Below, one piece after another: positions 42,322 to 51,420 of a stretch of DNA of 64,000 nt. The stretch's first letter is position 1, and each line of letters opens with the position of its first letter. The position numbers and the translations under genes are program-made. The DNA comes from Pseudomonas karstica (lineage in GTDB: Bacteria; Pseudomonadota; Gammaproteobacteria; Pseudomonadales; Pseudomonadaceae): positions 62,001-126,000 of the forward strand of contig NZ_WLYI01000004.1 in NCBI RefSeq assembly GCF_009707515.1, written 5' to 3'. The notes beneath the pieces were generated by a model. It did not search any database and was not told the DNA's origin. It worked only from the letters and a program-made list of their open reading frames with translations.

Positions 42322-42777
42322 ATGAAAGCCCTTTTGTCTCGTGCAAGCTTATGTCGTACAACGCTGGCCAGCCTGTTGCTGGGTGCTTCGATGCTGGCAA
42401 CTGCTGCCGACGGCATCCCCCGTAGCGCTCCCCCGGAAGATGCCAAGGTGTTCATCGTCTCGCCGAAGGATGGCGCCACCGTGGATAAGACGTTCACCGT
42501 GAAGTTCGGCATGGAAGGTTTGACGCTGGCGCCAGCCACCGACCAGGCCCCAGGCACCGGCCACCACCACCTGCTGGTGGACCAGAAAGCACTGCCGGAC
42601 GCCAGCCTGCCTATCCCGGCCACCGACACCGTGATCCACTACGGCAAGGCCCAGACCGAAACCGAACTGACCCTCACTCCGGGCAAGCACACCTTGCAAC
42701 TGGTGGCGGGTGACAAACTGCACATGCAGTTCAACCCGACTGTAGCCTCGAAAGTCATCACGGTTGATGTGAAATAA
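42322..42777 (+). CDS. DUF4399 domain-containing periplasmic protein
   Basis: The 151-aa protein has a signal peptide (about 28 residues, ending ATAA) and a DUF4399 domain: VFIVSPKDGATVDKTFTVKF, GTGHHHLLVD and TPGKHTLQLVAGD. The histidine cluster HHH and the immunoglobulin-like strand pattern suggest possible metal binding. Function unknown. GGAGAAG precedes the ATG at 42322, and a strong terminator follows the stop. The frame runs upstream to 42064, but no homology begins before 42322. Confidence 0.83.
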   Translation: MKALLSRASLCRTTLASLLLGASMLATAADGIPRSAPPEDAKVFIVSPKDGATVDKTFTVKFGMEGLTLAPATDQAPGTGHHHLLVDQKALPDASLPIPATDTVIHYGKAQTETELTLTPGKHTLQLVAGDKLHMQFNPTVASKVITVDVK

Positions 42778-42781
42778 AAAA

Positions 42782-42812
42782 ACGGGAACCCTTTGCGGGG
42801 TTCCCGTTTTTT
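42782..42812 (+). terminator. Intrinsic terminator after the DUF4399 gene
   Basis: ACGGGAACCC (42782-42791) pairs with GGGTTCCCGT (42798-42807) over a 6-nt loop, followed by TTTTT. It starts 5 nt after the stop codon. Confidence 0.93.
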
Positions 42813-42823
42813 AATCTGCTTGT

Positions 42824-42924
42824 TGTAGGAGCGAGCTTGCTCGCGAAAATCCCAAGGGCGGCGCATTCATCCAGGATATCCGCGTCATCGCTGGCGTCTT
42901 TGGCGGGCAAACCCCTCCTACAGT
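42824..42924. repeat. REPIN-like element, family B, copy 3
   Basis: TGTAGGAGCGAGCTTGCTCG is present on the left; the right arm (CCCCTCCTACAG) is shortened and has lost the GAGCAAGCTCG part. The centre contains a GCGTCATC word. It sits between the DUF4399 terminator and the convergent serA stop. Confidence 0.8.
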
Positions 42925-42935
42925 GTCGCGGGTTC

Positions 42936-44165
42936 CTAGAACAGTACGCGGCTTCGAATGGTGCCGTTGATGTGCTGCAGCTTCTCTTGCGCCAGGTCCG
43001 AGTATTCTGCGTCGACGTCGATCACCACGTAGCCGACCTTCTCGTTGGTCTGCAGGAACTGACCGGAAATGTTGATGCCGTTTTCCGCGAAGACCTTGTT
43101 GATCTCCATCATCACACCCGGAATGTTCTGGTGGATGTGCAGCAGGCGGTGCTTGCCAGGGTGAGCCGGCAGTGCCACTTCCGGGAAGTTGACCGAGGAC
43201 ACCGACGTACCATTGTCGCTGTACTTGACCAGTTTCTCCGCCACTTCCAGTCCGATGTTGGCTTGGGCTTCAGCAGTGGAACCGCCGATGTGCGGGGTCA
43301 GGATCACGTTGTCCAGGCCACGCAGCGGGCTTTCGAAGATGTCGTCGTTGGAGCGCGGCTCCACCGGGAACACATCGATGGCGGCGCCGATCAGGTGCTT
43401 GTCCTTTATTGCGTCGGCCAGGGCATCCAGTTTCACCACGGTGCCGCGCGCGGCGTTGATCAGAATTCCGCCTTTCTTGATGGCGCGGATTTCCTTCTCG
43501 CCGATCATCCACTGGGTTTCAGCGGTTTCCGGAACGTGCAAGGTGACGATGTCCGACATGCCCAGCAGTTCGGTCAAGCTGGACACTTGAGTGGCGTTGC
43601 CCAATGGCAGCTTGGTGAGAGTGTCGTAGAAGAACACCTGCATCCCCAGGCCTTCGGCCAGGACAGACAATTGCGTGCCGATCGAGCCGTAACCGACGAT
43701 ACCCAGCTTTTTGCCACGGATTTCGAAGGAGTTGGCCGCGCTCTTGATCCAGCCGCCACGGTGGCAGGAAGCGTTCTTCTCAGGGATGCCGCGCAGCAGC
43801 AGGATCGCTTCAGCCAGCACCAGCTCCGCTACGGAACGGGTGTTGGAATAGGGTGCGTTGAACACCGCGATGCCGCGCTCGCGGGCTGCATTGAGGTTAA
43901 CCTGGTTGGTGCCAATGCAGAAACAGCCGACAGCCACGAGCTTCTTGGCGTGATCGAAGATCTCTTCGGTCAACTGGGTGCGGGAGCGAATGCCGATAAA
44001 GTGCGCGTCGGCGATCTTTTCCTTGAGCTGGGCTTCCGGCAGAGAACTGGTGATGTACTCAATGCTGGTGTACCCGGCGGCCTTCAGGACGTCGACGGCC
44101 GATGGGTGGACGCCTTCCAGAAGAAGGAACTTGATCTTGCTCTTATCGAGAGAAGTCTTGCTCAT
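42936..44165 (-). CDS. serA: D-3-phosphoglycerate dehydrogenase
   Basis: SerA oxidises 3-phosphoglycerate to 3-phosphohydroxypyruvate, the first step of serine synthesis. It can also reduce 2-ketoglutarate to D-2-hydroxyglutarate. The 409-aa protein has the Rossmann motif LGIVGYGSIGTQLSVLA and the catalytic arginine in INAARGTVVKLDAL. The Glu of FPVEPRSNDD and His of LTPHIGGSTAEA are also in place. A C-terminal ACT domain (about 335-409) senses serine. Length equals the E. coli enzyme (410). It is divergent from a D-2-hydroxyglutarate dehydrogenase gene, matching known pathway coupling in Pseudomonas. Confidence 0.97.
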   Translation of the reverse strand: MSKTSLDKSKIKFLLLEGVHPSAVDVLKAAGYTSIEYITSSLPEAQLKEKIADAHFIGIRSRTQLTEEIFDHAKKLVAVGCFCIGTNQVNLNAARERGIAVFNAPYSNTRSVAELVLAEAILLLRGIPEKNASCHRGGWIKSAANSFEIRGKKLGIVGYGSIGTQLSVLAEGLGMQVFFYDTLTKLPLGNATQVSSLTELLGMSDIVTLHVPETAETQWMIGEKEIRAIKKGGILINAARGTVVKLDALADAIKDKHLIGAAIDVFPVEPRSNDDIFESPLRGLDNVILTPHIGGSTAEAQANIGLEVAEKLVKYSDNGTSVSSVNFPEVALPAHPGKHRLLHIHQNIPGVMMEINKVFAENGINISGQFLQTNEKVGYVVIDVDAEYSDLAQEKLQHINGTIRSRVLF

Positions 44166-44301
44166 CTGCGTAAACCTGTATCCCGGAGAAAAATGGCAGG
44201 GAATCGAGCAGTTAGTGCCCTGAACCAGTGCACAAGAGCTGACCCGGACGGCAGGAAAGCCGTCACCGCAGAACGCCCTTGGGCTCTGTCCTGCGGGGGC
44301 G

Positions 44302-44315
44302 GTATGCTAGCATAC
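44302..44315. promoter_or_regulatory. Perfect 14-bp palindrome in the serA / D-2-HG dehydrogenase divergent region
   Basis: GTATGCTAGCATAC is fully self-complementary. It lies in the 225-bp gap between divergent starts, 75 bp before the dehydrogenase ATG and about 137 bp before serA. Placement suggests an operator for one or both genes. The binding protein is unknown. Confidence 0.45.
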
Positions 44316-44390
44316 GTGCCCCGCTAAACACCCATTCCTGCGACGTGAAGCGTTCTCAGGATGACCATGAATTGTTCGAGAGTTCTGTCA

Positions 44391-45785
44391 ATGACCCATC
44401 CTGCCCTGATTGATGAGCTGAAGACCTTGGTTGAGCCTGGCAAGGTACTCACCGACACCGACTCCCTGAATGCTTACGGCAAGGATTGGACCAAGCATTT
44501 CGCCCCGGCTCCCGTCGCCATTGTCTTCCCGAAGACCACCGAACAGGTGCAGGCCATTGTCCGTTGGGCCAATGAGCACAAGGTGGCATTGGTGCCGTCC
44601 GGTGGTCGTACCGGTCTGTCGGCTGCAGCCGTTGCTGCCAATGGCGAGGTGGTGGTGTCGTTCGATTACATGAACCAGATCCTCGACGTGAACCTCACCG
44701 ACCGCACTGCCGTGTGCCAGCCGGGTGTTGTCACCAAGCAATTGCAGAACGTCGCTGAAGAACACGGCCTGTACTACCCGGTGGACTTCGCATCGTCCGG
44801 TTCAAGCCAAATTGGCGGCAATATCGGCACCAATGCCGGCGGAATCAAGGTAATTCGCTACGGCATGACCCGTAACTGGGTGGCCGGCATGAAAGTAGTC
44901 ACTGGCAAGGGGGATTTGCTGGAACTGAACAAAGACCTGATCAAGAACGCCACCGGCTACGACCTGCGGCAGCTGTTTATTGGCGCCGAGGGCACTTTGG
45001 GCTTGGTGGTCGAGGCGACTATGCGTCTGGACCGCGCGCCGAAAAACCTCACCGCCATGGTGCTTGGTACCGCTGACTTCGATTCGATCATGCCGGTGCT
45101 GCACGCCTTCCAGAGCAAGCTGGACCTGACAGCCTTCGAGTTCTTCTCCGACAAGGCCCTGGCCAAGGTCCTCGCCCGTGGTGACGTGCCAGCCCCGTTC
45201 GAGTCTGAATGCCCGTTTTACGCGCTGCTGGAATTTGAAGCGACCACTGAGGAAGTGGCCAACCACGCCCTGGAAACTTTCGAGCACTGTGTCGAGCAGG
45301 GCTGGGTGCTGGACGGTGTGATGAGCCAAAGCGAAACCCAACTGCATAATCTGTGGAAGTTGCGCGAATACATCTCCGAGACCATTTCCCACTGGACGCC
45401 ATACAAGAACGACATTTCGGTCACCGTGTCGAAAGTGCCGGCATTCCTGAAGGAAATTGACGCCATCGTCGGTGAACATTATCCGGACTTTGAAATCGTC
45501 TGGTTCGGCCACATCGGTGACGGTAACCTGCACTTGAACATCCTCAAGCCGGATAACCTGTCCAAGGATGAGTTCTTCGCCAAATGCGCCACCGTCAACA
45601 AGTGGGTGTTTGAAACCGTCGAGAAATACAACGGTTCGATCTCCGCCGAACATGGCGTGGGCATGACCAAGCGCGATTATCTGAGCTATAGCCGCTCGCC
45701 AGTAGAAATTGAATACATGAAAGCAGTGAAGGCAGTGTTCGACCCCAACGGGATCATGAACCCGGGCAAAATCTTCGCTGTTTAA
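44391..45785 (+). CDS. FAD-linked D-2-hydroxyglutarate dehydrogenase
   Basis: This 464-aa FAD enzyme of the GlcD/LldD-like family oxidises D-2-hydroxyglutarate back to 2-ketoglutarate. The FAD domain shows VALVPSGGRTGLSAAAVA and YPVDFASSGSSQIGGNIGTN. The C-terminal cap has the metal-site HIGDGNLHLNIL and SISAEHGVGMTKRDYL. The serA-linked dehydrogenase described in Pseudomonas pulls the SerA reaction forward by this route. I chose the ATG at 44391 (MTHPALIDEL), where homology begins. An FAH-family gene follows 24 bp later. Confidence 0.88.
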   Translation: MTHPALIDELKTLVEPGKVLTDTDSLNAYGKDWTKHFAPAPVAIVFPKTTEQVQAIVRWANEHKVALVPSGGRTGLSAAAVAANGEVVVSFDYMNQILDVNLTDRTAVCQPGVVTKQLQNVAEEHGLYYPVDFASSGSSQIGGNIGTNAGGIKVIRYGMTRNWVAGMKVVTGKGDLLELNKDLIKNATGYDLRQLFIGAEGTLGLVVEATMRLDRAPKNLTAMVLGTADFDSIMPVLHAFQSKLDLTAFEFFSDKALAKVLARGDVPAPFESECPFYALLEFEATTEEVANHALETFEHCVEQGWVLDGVMSQSETQLHNLWKLREYISETISHWTPYKNDISVTVSKVPAFLKEIDAIVGEHYPDFEIVWFGHIGDGNLHLNILKPDNLSKDEFFAKCATVNKWVFETVEKYNGSISAEHGVGMTKRDYLSYSRSPVEIEYMKAVKAVFDPNGIMNPGKIFAV

Positions 45786-45809
45786 CGGTTACGCCAGAGG
45801 AGTTGGTCA

Positions 45810-46475
45810 ATGAGCTATCAGCACAAGTATGTCGACGGGACCAATATCCACTTTCCAGTGGGGAAAGTGGTGTGTATTGGGCGTAACTACGCCGAACACG
45901 CCAAGGAGCTGGACAACCCGGTGCCTACCGAGCCCCTGCTGTTCATCAAACCGGGCAGTTGCGTGGTGCCGCTGGAAGGGGGGTTCGCTATTCCGACCGA
46001 GCGCGGTTCGGTGCATTACGAAGCGGAAATCGCGGTATTGATCGGCAAGCCGCTGTCCACCAAGCCAAGCGGTGAGGAGGTGTTGGATGCCATCTCCGGT
46101 TTCGCCCCAGCCCTGGATTTGACCTTGCGGGACAAGCAGGCCGAACTCAAGGCCAAGGGTCTGCCTTGGGAAATCGCCAAGTCGTTCGACGGTGCGGCAG
46201 TGATCGCCCCTTTCGTGGTGGGCAGCACCTTCCCGGACCTTAAGGACATCGGCATTCGCCTGACTATTAATGGTGAAGTGCGCCAGGATGGTAATAGCGC
46301 GATCATGCTCAACCCGATCATCCCGATGATCCAGTACATGGCCGGCTGCTTCTCGCTGCAGGCGGGTGACGTGATCCTTACCGGCACGCCGGTGGGTGTG
46401 GGGCCGTTGAATGTCGGTGACGAGGTGGTGTTGGAACTGCCGGGCGTCAGCCGCTTCGAAAGCAGCGTTCGCTAA
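45810..46475 (+). CDS. Fumarylacetoacetate hydrolase-family protein
   Basis: This 221-aa metal-dependent hydrolase/decarboxylase is of the FAH family (FahA C-terminal or YcgM type). KVVCIGRNYAEHAKEL is the family start, and the metal ligands are probably in VHYEAEIAVLIG (two Glu) and the downstream Asp. The C-terminal PLNVGDEVVLELPG is typical. It may act as an acylpyruvate hydrolase or oxaloacetate decarboxylase, but specificity is not clear. Close spacing to the dehydrogenase (24 bp, with AGAGGAG) indicates co-transcription. Confidence 0.88.
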   Translation: MSYQHKYVDGTNIHFPVGKVVCIGRNYAEHAKELDNPVPTEPLLFIKPGSCVVPLEGGFAIPTERGSVHYEAEIAVLIGKPLSTKPSGEEVLDAISGFAPALDLTLRDKQAELKAKGLPWEIAKSFDGAAVIAPFVVGSTFPDLKDIGIRLTINGEVRQDGNSAIMLNPIIPMIQYMAGCFSLQAGDVILTGTPVGVGPLNVGDEVVLELPGVSRFESSVR

Positions 46476-46490
46476 CCCCCCCGCGACTCC

Positions 46491-46523
46491 GCTCGTTCCC
46501 ATGCTCGGCGTGGGAACGATCAT
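46491..46523. repeat. REP-like palindrome, family A, copy 4
   Basis: GCTCGTTCCCATGCTCGGCG followed by TGGGAACGATCAT. A single inverted repeat lies 15 bp after the FAH-family gene. Confidence 0.8.
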
Positions 46524-46642
46524 TTCCTCGTCATATCTTTTTGCATTTTTTTCACACGCTACCCGGATAATCGACGGCCTCCTGCGCGGGGGTGTTGATC
46601 CTGTGCTATCACCTATAGCTGACTTTCTGGAAAGCTCTCTCA

Positions 46643-47569
46643 ATGGCCGTGACACTTCCCTCCGTAAAGCCCACTCGTCGTTCCCGGTTTGCCATGCGTT
46701 GGTATTCGTGGCTGTTTCTGGCCGGAGTAATCATCTATGGCGTTTCTTGGGCCATGCATTGGGACGACCGCGGCGCATTGTGGATACTTGAGCGTTTCGA
46801 AAGCCCCGCCGAGCGCCAGGAAAGTGTCTGGCTCCCTGACTACCATGCCGTGATTGACGCCAAGTTGCTGCCCGGCATGGAGAAGGACGAAGCGTCGGAC
46901 CTGGCCTACAACCCGCAGACTAAAACCTTGTTCTCGGTCATGGGCAAAAATCCGTTCCTGGTGGAACTGACCCTGCAAGGTGACGTGCTGCGAAAGATGC
47001 CGCTGGTGGGCTGGAGCAACCCGGAAGGCCTGACGGTGATGGAGAATGGCGTGATGGCCATTGTGGATGAGCGCATGCACACCCTCACCCTGGTCAAGAT
47101 TGATGCGAACACCCGGCAACTGACTTTTGCCGACTTCCCAACGTATGACCTTGGCCCATCCAAGGACCAGAACAAAGCCTTCGAGGCGATTGCCTGGGAT
47201 AAGCGCAACCAGCAGTTGGTGCTGGGAGAAGAGCGTCCGCCGGCCTTGTTCACCTGGAAAAGCGACGGCAGCCAGACGCTGACCGGCAACAAGCAAAAAC
47301 AGCCCAGCGACGAACTCGATATGCGCAACCTTTCGGCCCTGAGCGTCGATTCGCGTACCGGCCACATGCTGGCGTTGTCGGCTGACTCTCATTTGCTGCT
47401 GGAGCTGGATGAAAGCGGCGAGCAAGTCAGTTTCATGACGCTGCTGGGTGGTTTCAACGGCCTGAAAAAAACCATTCCACGCGCGGAGGGGGTGACTATG
47501 GATGAGAATGGCACGGTGTACATAGTCAGCGAACCGAACCTGTTTTATCGGTTTGAGAAGCAGAAGTAA
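46643..47569 (+). CDS. SdiA-regulated (YjiK-type) beta-propeller protein, copy 1
   Basis: The 308-aa protein has an N-terminal membrane anchor (about residues 20-42, YSWLFLAGVIIYGVSW) and a periplasmic beta-propeller domain of the SdiA-regulated family. It shows DEASDLAYNPQTKTLFSV, KNPFLVELTLQGDVLR and LSALSVDSRTGHMLALS, repeated blade-like segments. CarP (PA0327) of PAO1 belongs to this family and is calcium-regulated. An identical role here is an inference. The second copy lies 120 bp downstream. Confidence 0.85.
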   Translation: MAVTLPSVKPTRRSRFAMRWYSWLFLAGVIIYGVSWAMHWDDRGALWILERFESPAERQESVWLPDYHAVIDAKLLPGMEKDEASDLAYNPQTKTLFSVMGKNPFLVELTLQGDVLRKMPLVGWSNPEGLTVMENGVMAIVDERMHTLTLVKIDANTRQLTFADFPTYDLGPSKDQNKAFEAIAWDKRNQQLVLGEERPPALFTWKSDGSQTLTGNKQKQPSDELDMRNLSALSVDSRTGHMLALSADSHLLLELDESGEQVSFMTLLGGFNGLKKTIPRAEGVTMDENGTVYIVSEPNLFYRFEKQK

Positions 47570-47689
47570 GAGGCGATTGCGGCCCACTTTTCTCTATCGG
47601 CGGCATTCGCCGGGTACCTGGGTGCGTTTAAGTTTAAATTCAGAAGTGTGTGATATTTATTTGCCAGTTCTAACCTTGAGCCCACCTTA

Positions 47690-48607
47690 ATGCGTCGATT
47701 TGCCCGCCCCAAACCCATTTTTTTTATTCTTCTATTGATTGCCCTGGGTGCCTCAGGGATGGCCGCGCAGCAATTTCGTTTATTTGAACGCGCCTGGTTC
47801 AACTGGCAGGTCTGGCGCCATCCGGCCGATGCGCGATCTATTGGCCTGACGGATTACCGGGTCACTCTGCAAGCGCAGGTCATCGAGGGCCTGGATGATG
47901 ATGTATCGGCACTGACCTATGATCCGGTGCGCAATAGCTTGTTTACCGTGACCAACAAGAATGCCGAGCTGATCGAACTGTCCCTGGATGGCAAGCTCCT
48001 GCGGCGTATCCCGCTGATCGGGTTTGGCGATGCCGAAGCAATAGAATTCATCAGCGAGGATATCTACGTCATCAGTGACGAGGGTGAACAGCGCCTGATC
48101 AAGATCCATCTGGAGGAAGGCACACAGTTCCTCGATGCCGCCGACGCCGAACAAATGACCATCGGTGTACACCTCGGCGGCAATAAGGGCTTCGAAGGCC
48201 TGGCGTACGATTCGGTGGGCAAGCGGCTGTTTGTCGCCAAGGAACGGGATCCGATGCTGATCTATGAGGTACACGGCTTTCCCCACTTCAAACCGGAAAA
48301 AACCTACTCTGTGCATGTCATCAACAACCCCAAGCGTGATGCCGGACTGTTTGTCCGTGACCTGTCGAGCCTGCAATACAATGAGCGCAGCGGCCATTTG
48401 CTGGCGCTGTCCGATGAGTCATTCCTGGTCTTGGAACTGGATATCGACGGTCGCCCGTTGAGCAGTTTGTCCCTGCTCAACGGGCGCCATGGCCTGAGCA
48501 AACGCGTGCCCCAGGCCGAAGGTATTGCGATGGATAACGAGGGTACGTTGTACCTGGTCAGCGAGCCGAACCTGTTCTACGTGTTCAAAAAGCCCGCCCC
48601 CCTGTAG
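47690..48607 (+). CDS. SdiA-regulated (YjiK-type) beta-propeller protein, copy 2
   Basis: The 305-aa paralogue of the preceding gene has an N-terminal membrane segment (IFFILLLIALGASG) and blades such as DDVSALTYDPVRNSLFTV, NAELIELSLDGKLLRRI and LSSLQYNERSGHLLALS. Both copies end in similar words (EPNLFYRFEKQK versus EPNLFYVFKKPA), which argues for tandem duplication. The TAG stop (48605-48607) lies in a family B palindrome. A calcium or phytase-like role is uncertain. Confidence 0.85.
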   Translation: MRRFARPKPIFFILLLIALGASGMAAQQFRLFERAWFNWQVWRHPADARSIGLTDYRVTLQAQVIEGLDDDVSALTYDPVRNSLFTVTNKNAELIELSLDGKLLRRIPLIGFGDAEAIEFISEDIYVISDEGEQRLIKIHLEEGTQFLDAADAEQMTIGVHLGGNKGFEGLAYDSVGKRLFVAKERDPMLIYEVHGFPHFKPEKTYSVHVINNPKRDAGLFVRDLSSLQYNERSGHLLALSDESFLVLELDIDGRPLSSLSLLNGRHGLSKRVPQAEGIAMDNEGTLYLVSEPNLFYVFKKPAPL

Positions 48608-48627
48608 GAGCGAACTCGCTCCTACAC
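48602..48627. repeat. Single REP palindrome, family B, copy 4
   Basis: TGTAGGAGCGAACTCGCTCCTACA is one compact hairpin. Its TAG is the stop of the second beta-propeller gene. It lies between that gene and the convergent rpiA. Confidence 0.88.
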
Positions 48628-48628
48628 G

Positions 48629-49300
48629 TCACGCCTTGAGGGTCTTCACGCCTTCAGCAGTACCCAGCAGCAACACATCGGCCGGGCGCGCCGCAAACAA
48701 ACCATTGGTGACCACGCCGACGATGGCATTGATCTGTGTCTCCAGTTCCACCGGGTTGGTGATCTGCATATTGAACACGTCGAGGATGATGTTGCCGTTG
48801 TCGGTCAGCACACCTTCGCGGTACACCGGGTCGCCGCCCAGTTTCACCAGTTCGCGGGCCACGTGGCTGCGGGCCATGGGAATCACTTCCACCGGCAACG
48901 GGAACGCGCCGAGGACGGGTACCAATTTGCTGGCATCGGCGATGCAGATGAAGGTCTTGGCCACGGCCGCGACGATCTTCTCGCGGGTCAAGGCAGCACC
49001 GCCGCCCTTGATCAGGTTCAAGTGTTCGTCGCTTTCATCAGCGCCGTCGACGTAGAACTCCAGGTCGCTGACTGTGTTCAGCTCATATACCGGAATACCG
49101 TGCCCCTTGAGCCGTGCAGCAGTGGCTTCGGAACTGGCCACCGCACCGTCGAACGCACCTTTGTGCCGGGCCAGCGCATCGATGAAGCAATTGGCGGTGG
49201 AGCCGGTGCCGACACCGACGATGCTTTTGTCGTCGAGTTTGGGAAGGATTAAATCGACAGCGGCCTGGGCCACTGCCTGTTTGAGTTGATCCTGGGTCAT
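48629..49300 (-). CDS. rpiA: Ribose-5-phosphate isomerase A
   Basis: RpiA interconverts ribose-5-phosphate and ribulose-5-phosphate in the pentose-phosphate pathway. The 223-aa protein has [16 protein letters not shown], the phosphate loop; [19 protein letters not shown] with the catalytic Asp and Glu; and ALTREKIVA with a conserved Lys. The ATG at 49300 gives the family N-terminus [11 protein letters not shown]; an open frame to 49384 adds unrelated residues. It is divergent from ilvA, as in PAO1. Confidence 0.97.
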   Translation of the reverse strand: MTQDQLKQAVAQAAVDLILPKLDDKSIVGVGTGSTANCFIDALARHKGAFDGAVASSEATAARLKGHGIPVYELNTVSDLEFYVDGADESDEHLNLIKGGGAALTREKIVAAVAKTFICIADASKLVPVLGAFPLPVEVIPMARSHVARELVKLGGDPVYREGVLTDNGNIILDVFNMQITNPVELETQINAIVGVVTNGLFAARPADVLLLGTAEGVKTLKA

Positions 49301-49436
49301 GCGGGCTCCGGAACGGGCGGGGAGTAAAGAGGGGCGCGAGTATAACCTAACAAAACCTCTGCATTCGTGTGGTCGCCCGGCCAAACGCTGGGTTAGACTC
49401 CTTGGCCCTGCCCAACCCGCTCAGTGAGCCTTTCCG

Positions 49437-50951
49437 ATGCTCGAACAGTACGTCAAGAAGATCCTCACATCGCGCGTTTATGACGTTGCCGTAGAAACTC
49501 CGTTGCAGACCGCCCGCCAGCTCTCCGAGCGGTTGGGCAACAAGGTCTGGCTCAAGCGCGAAGACTTGCAGCCGGTGTTTTCCTTCAAGATTCGCGGCGC
49601 TTACAACAAGCTGACCCAACTGACGGCCGAAGAGCGCGCTCGCGGCGTGGTCACTGCTTCGGCTGGCAATCACGCCCAGGGCCTGGCCCTGGCGGCCAAG
49701 GTGCTGGGGGTCAAGGCCACTATCGTGATGCCCAAGACCACCCCGGAGATCAAGGTCGAAGGCGTGCGCTCCCGTGGCGGCAAAGTGGTGCTGCACGGTG
49801 ATTCTTTCCCAGAGGCCCTGGCGTATTCGCTGAAACTGGTCGACGAAAAAGGCTACGTCTACATTCACCCTTACGATGATCCGCACACGATTGCCGGGCA
49901 GGGCACCGTGGCGATGGAGATTCTGCGCCAGCATCCAGGGCCGCTGGACGCGATATTCGTGCCGGTGGGCGGTGGCGGGCTGATCGCCGGTATTGCGGCC
50001 TACGTGAAATACCTGCGGCCAGAGATCAAGATCATCGGCGTCGAACCGGACGACTCCAACTGCCTGCAAGCGGCCATGGCTGCCGGTGAGCGCGTGGTGC
50101 TGCCGTCCGTGGGCCTTTTCGCCGACGGCGTGGCCGTGGCGCAGATCGGCCAACACACCTTCGATATCTGCAAAGACTATGTGGATGAAGTGATCACCGT
50201 CAGTACCGATGAAATCTGCGCGGCGATCAAGGATATCTACGACGACACCCGTTCGATCACTGAACCGGCGGGTGCCCTGGGCGTGGCAGGGATCAAGAAG
50301 TACGTCGAGACCCGTGGTGTGACCGGGCAGAGCCTGGTGGCTATCGATTCCGGGGCCAACGTCAACTTCGACCGCCTGCGCCACGTCGCCGAGCGTGCCG
50401 AATTGGGCGAAGGTCGCGAAGCGATTATTGCCGTGACCATCCCCGAGAAACCGGGCAGCTTCAAGGCGTTCTGCGAAGCGGTGGGCAAGCGCCAGATCAC
50501 CGAATTTAACTACCGCTACCACTCCGGCAGCGAAGCGCACATTTTTGTCGGGGTGCAGACCCACCCGGAAAATGACCCGCGCAGTGTCTTGGTCGCCAGT
50601 CTCATCAGCCAGGGCCTCCCGGTGCTGGACCTGACGGAAAACGAACTGGCCAAGCTGCATATTCGTCATATGGTCGGCGGTCATGCGGCGCGGGTCAGTG
50701 ATGAACTGGTGTTTCGTTTCGAGTTCCCGGAGCGTCCGGGTGCGCTGTTCAACTTCCTCAACAAATTGGGTGGGCGCTGGAACATCTCGATGTTCCACTA
50801 CCGCAACCATGGCGCGGCCGACGGTCGCGTGGTAGCCGGGCTGCAAGTACCGGATAACGAGCGTCATCTGGTACCCGCGGCGCTGGCAGAAATCGGCTAC
50901 CCGTATTGGGATGAAAGCGACAACCCGGCCTATCAACTGTTTCTCGGTTGA
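49437..50951 (+). CDS. ilvA: Threonine ammonia-lyase, biosynthetic
   Basis: IlvA deaminates threonine to 2-oxobutanoate for isoleucine synthesis. The 504-aa protein has the PLP lysine in VFSFKIRGAYNK, and the PLP-phosphate loop FVPVGGGGLIAGIAAY. Two C-terminal ACT-like regulatory domains (about 330-420 and 425-504) follow, which bind isoleucine and valine. Length matches the E. coli biosynthetic enzyme (514). No ribosome-binding site of note: AGTGAGC precedes ATG 49437. It lies divergent from rpiA. Confidence 0.97.
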   Translation: MLEQYVKKILTSRVYDVAVETPLQTARQLSERLGNKVWLKREDLQPVFSFKIRGAYNKLTQLTAEERARGVVTASAGNHAQGLALAAKVLGVKATIVMPKTTPEIKVEGVRSRGGKVVLHGDSFPEALAYSLKLVDEKGYVYIHPYDDPHTIAGQGTVAMEILRQHPGPLDAIFVPVGGGGLIAGIAAYVKYLRPEIKIIGVEPDDSNCLQAAMAAGERVVLPSVGLFADGVAVAQIGQHTFDICKDYVDEVITVSTDEICAAIKDIYDDTRSITEPAGALGVAGIKKYVETRGVTGQSLVAIDSGANVNFDRLRHVAERAELGEGREAIIAVTIPEKPGSFKAFCEAVGKRQITEFNYRYHSGSEAHIFVGVQTHPENDPRSVLVASLISQGLPVLDLTENELAKLHIRHMVGGHAARVSDELVFRFEFPERPGALFNFLNKLGGRWNISMFHYRNHGAADGRVVAGLQVPDNERHLVPAALAEIGYPYWDESDNPAYQLFLG

Positions 50952-50991
50952 GCGACTACGCTGATTGAGCGGCCTTTAAGGAATCGAGAAT

Positions 50992-51405
50992 ATGGAAACG
51001 CTGACCACCCTGAAAGTCATTCACGTTGTCGCCACGGTGCTGTTGCTTGCCAGCGGGCTGGCGCTGGCCGTGCTGGCTTGGCGCAAACGCAGTGCCGGCC
51101 CGGCCTATACCGTGCAGCGCCCGTGGGTGTTTATCTGGTTGTTGATGGGGATAAGCCTGGTGAGCATGCCGTTCACCGGCTGGTGGTTGGTGCATTTGAT
51201 TGGCTGGCCGTTGGGGCAGACCTGGATTCTGGGTTCCAGTGTGATCTATACCGTGGCGGCGTTGAGCTGGTTCTGGTTGGTGGTGCGGCTCAATCGACTG
51301 CGCTTGGGCGGGGCAGGCAGCCTGAATTTCACCTTGGCGCTGGCTGTGGTCAGCTTGGTGGGGTTCGTGGCGATTGCCGGATTGATGGGCGCCAAGCCTG
51401 TCTGA
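50992..51405 (+). CDS. Small integral membrane protein (DUF2269-like)
   Basis: The 137-aa protein has four hydrophobic segments at about residues 7-27, 43-62, 75-97 and 110-132. HVVATVLLLASGLAL at the N-terminus resembles DUF2269-family proteins, with a conserved histidine that may be a haem or metal ligand. Function unknown. The ATG at 50992 follows AAGGAATCGAG. It lies 40 bp after ilvA and before a family B repeat. Confidence 0.75.
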   Translation: METLTTLKVIHVVATVLLLASGLALAVLAWRKRSAGPAYTVQRPWVFIWLLMGISLVSMPFTGWWLVHLIGWPLGQTWILGSSVIYTVAALSWFWLVVRLNRLRLGGAGSLNFTLALAVVSLVGFVAIAGLMGAKPV

Positions 51406-51420
51406 CGCGAACCAACCTCG

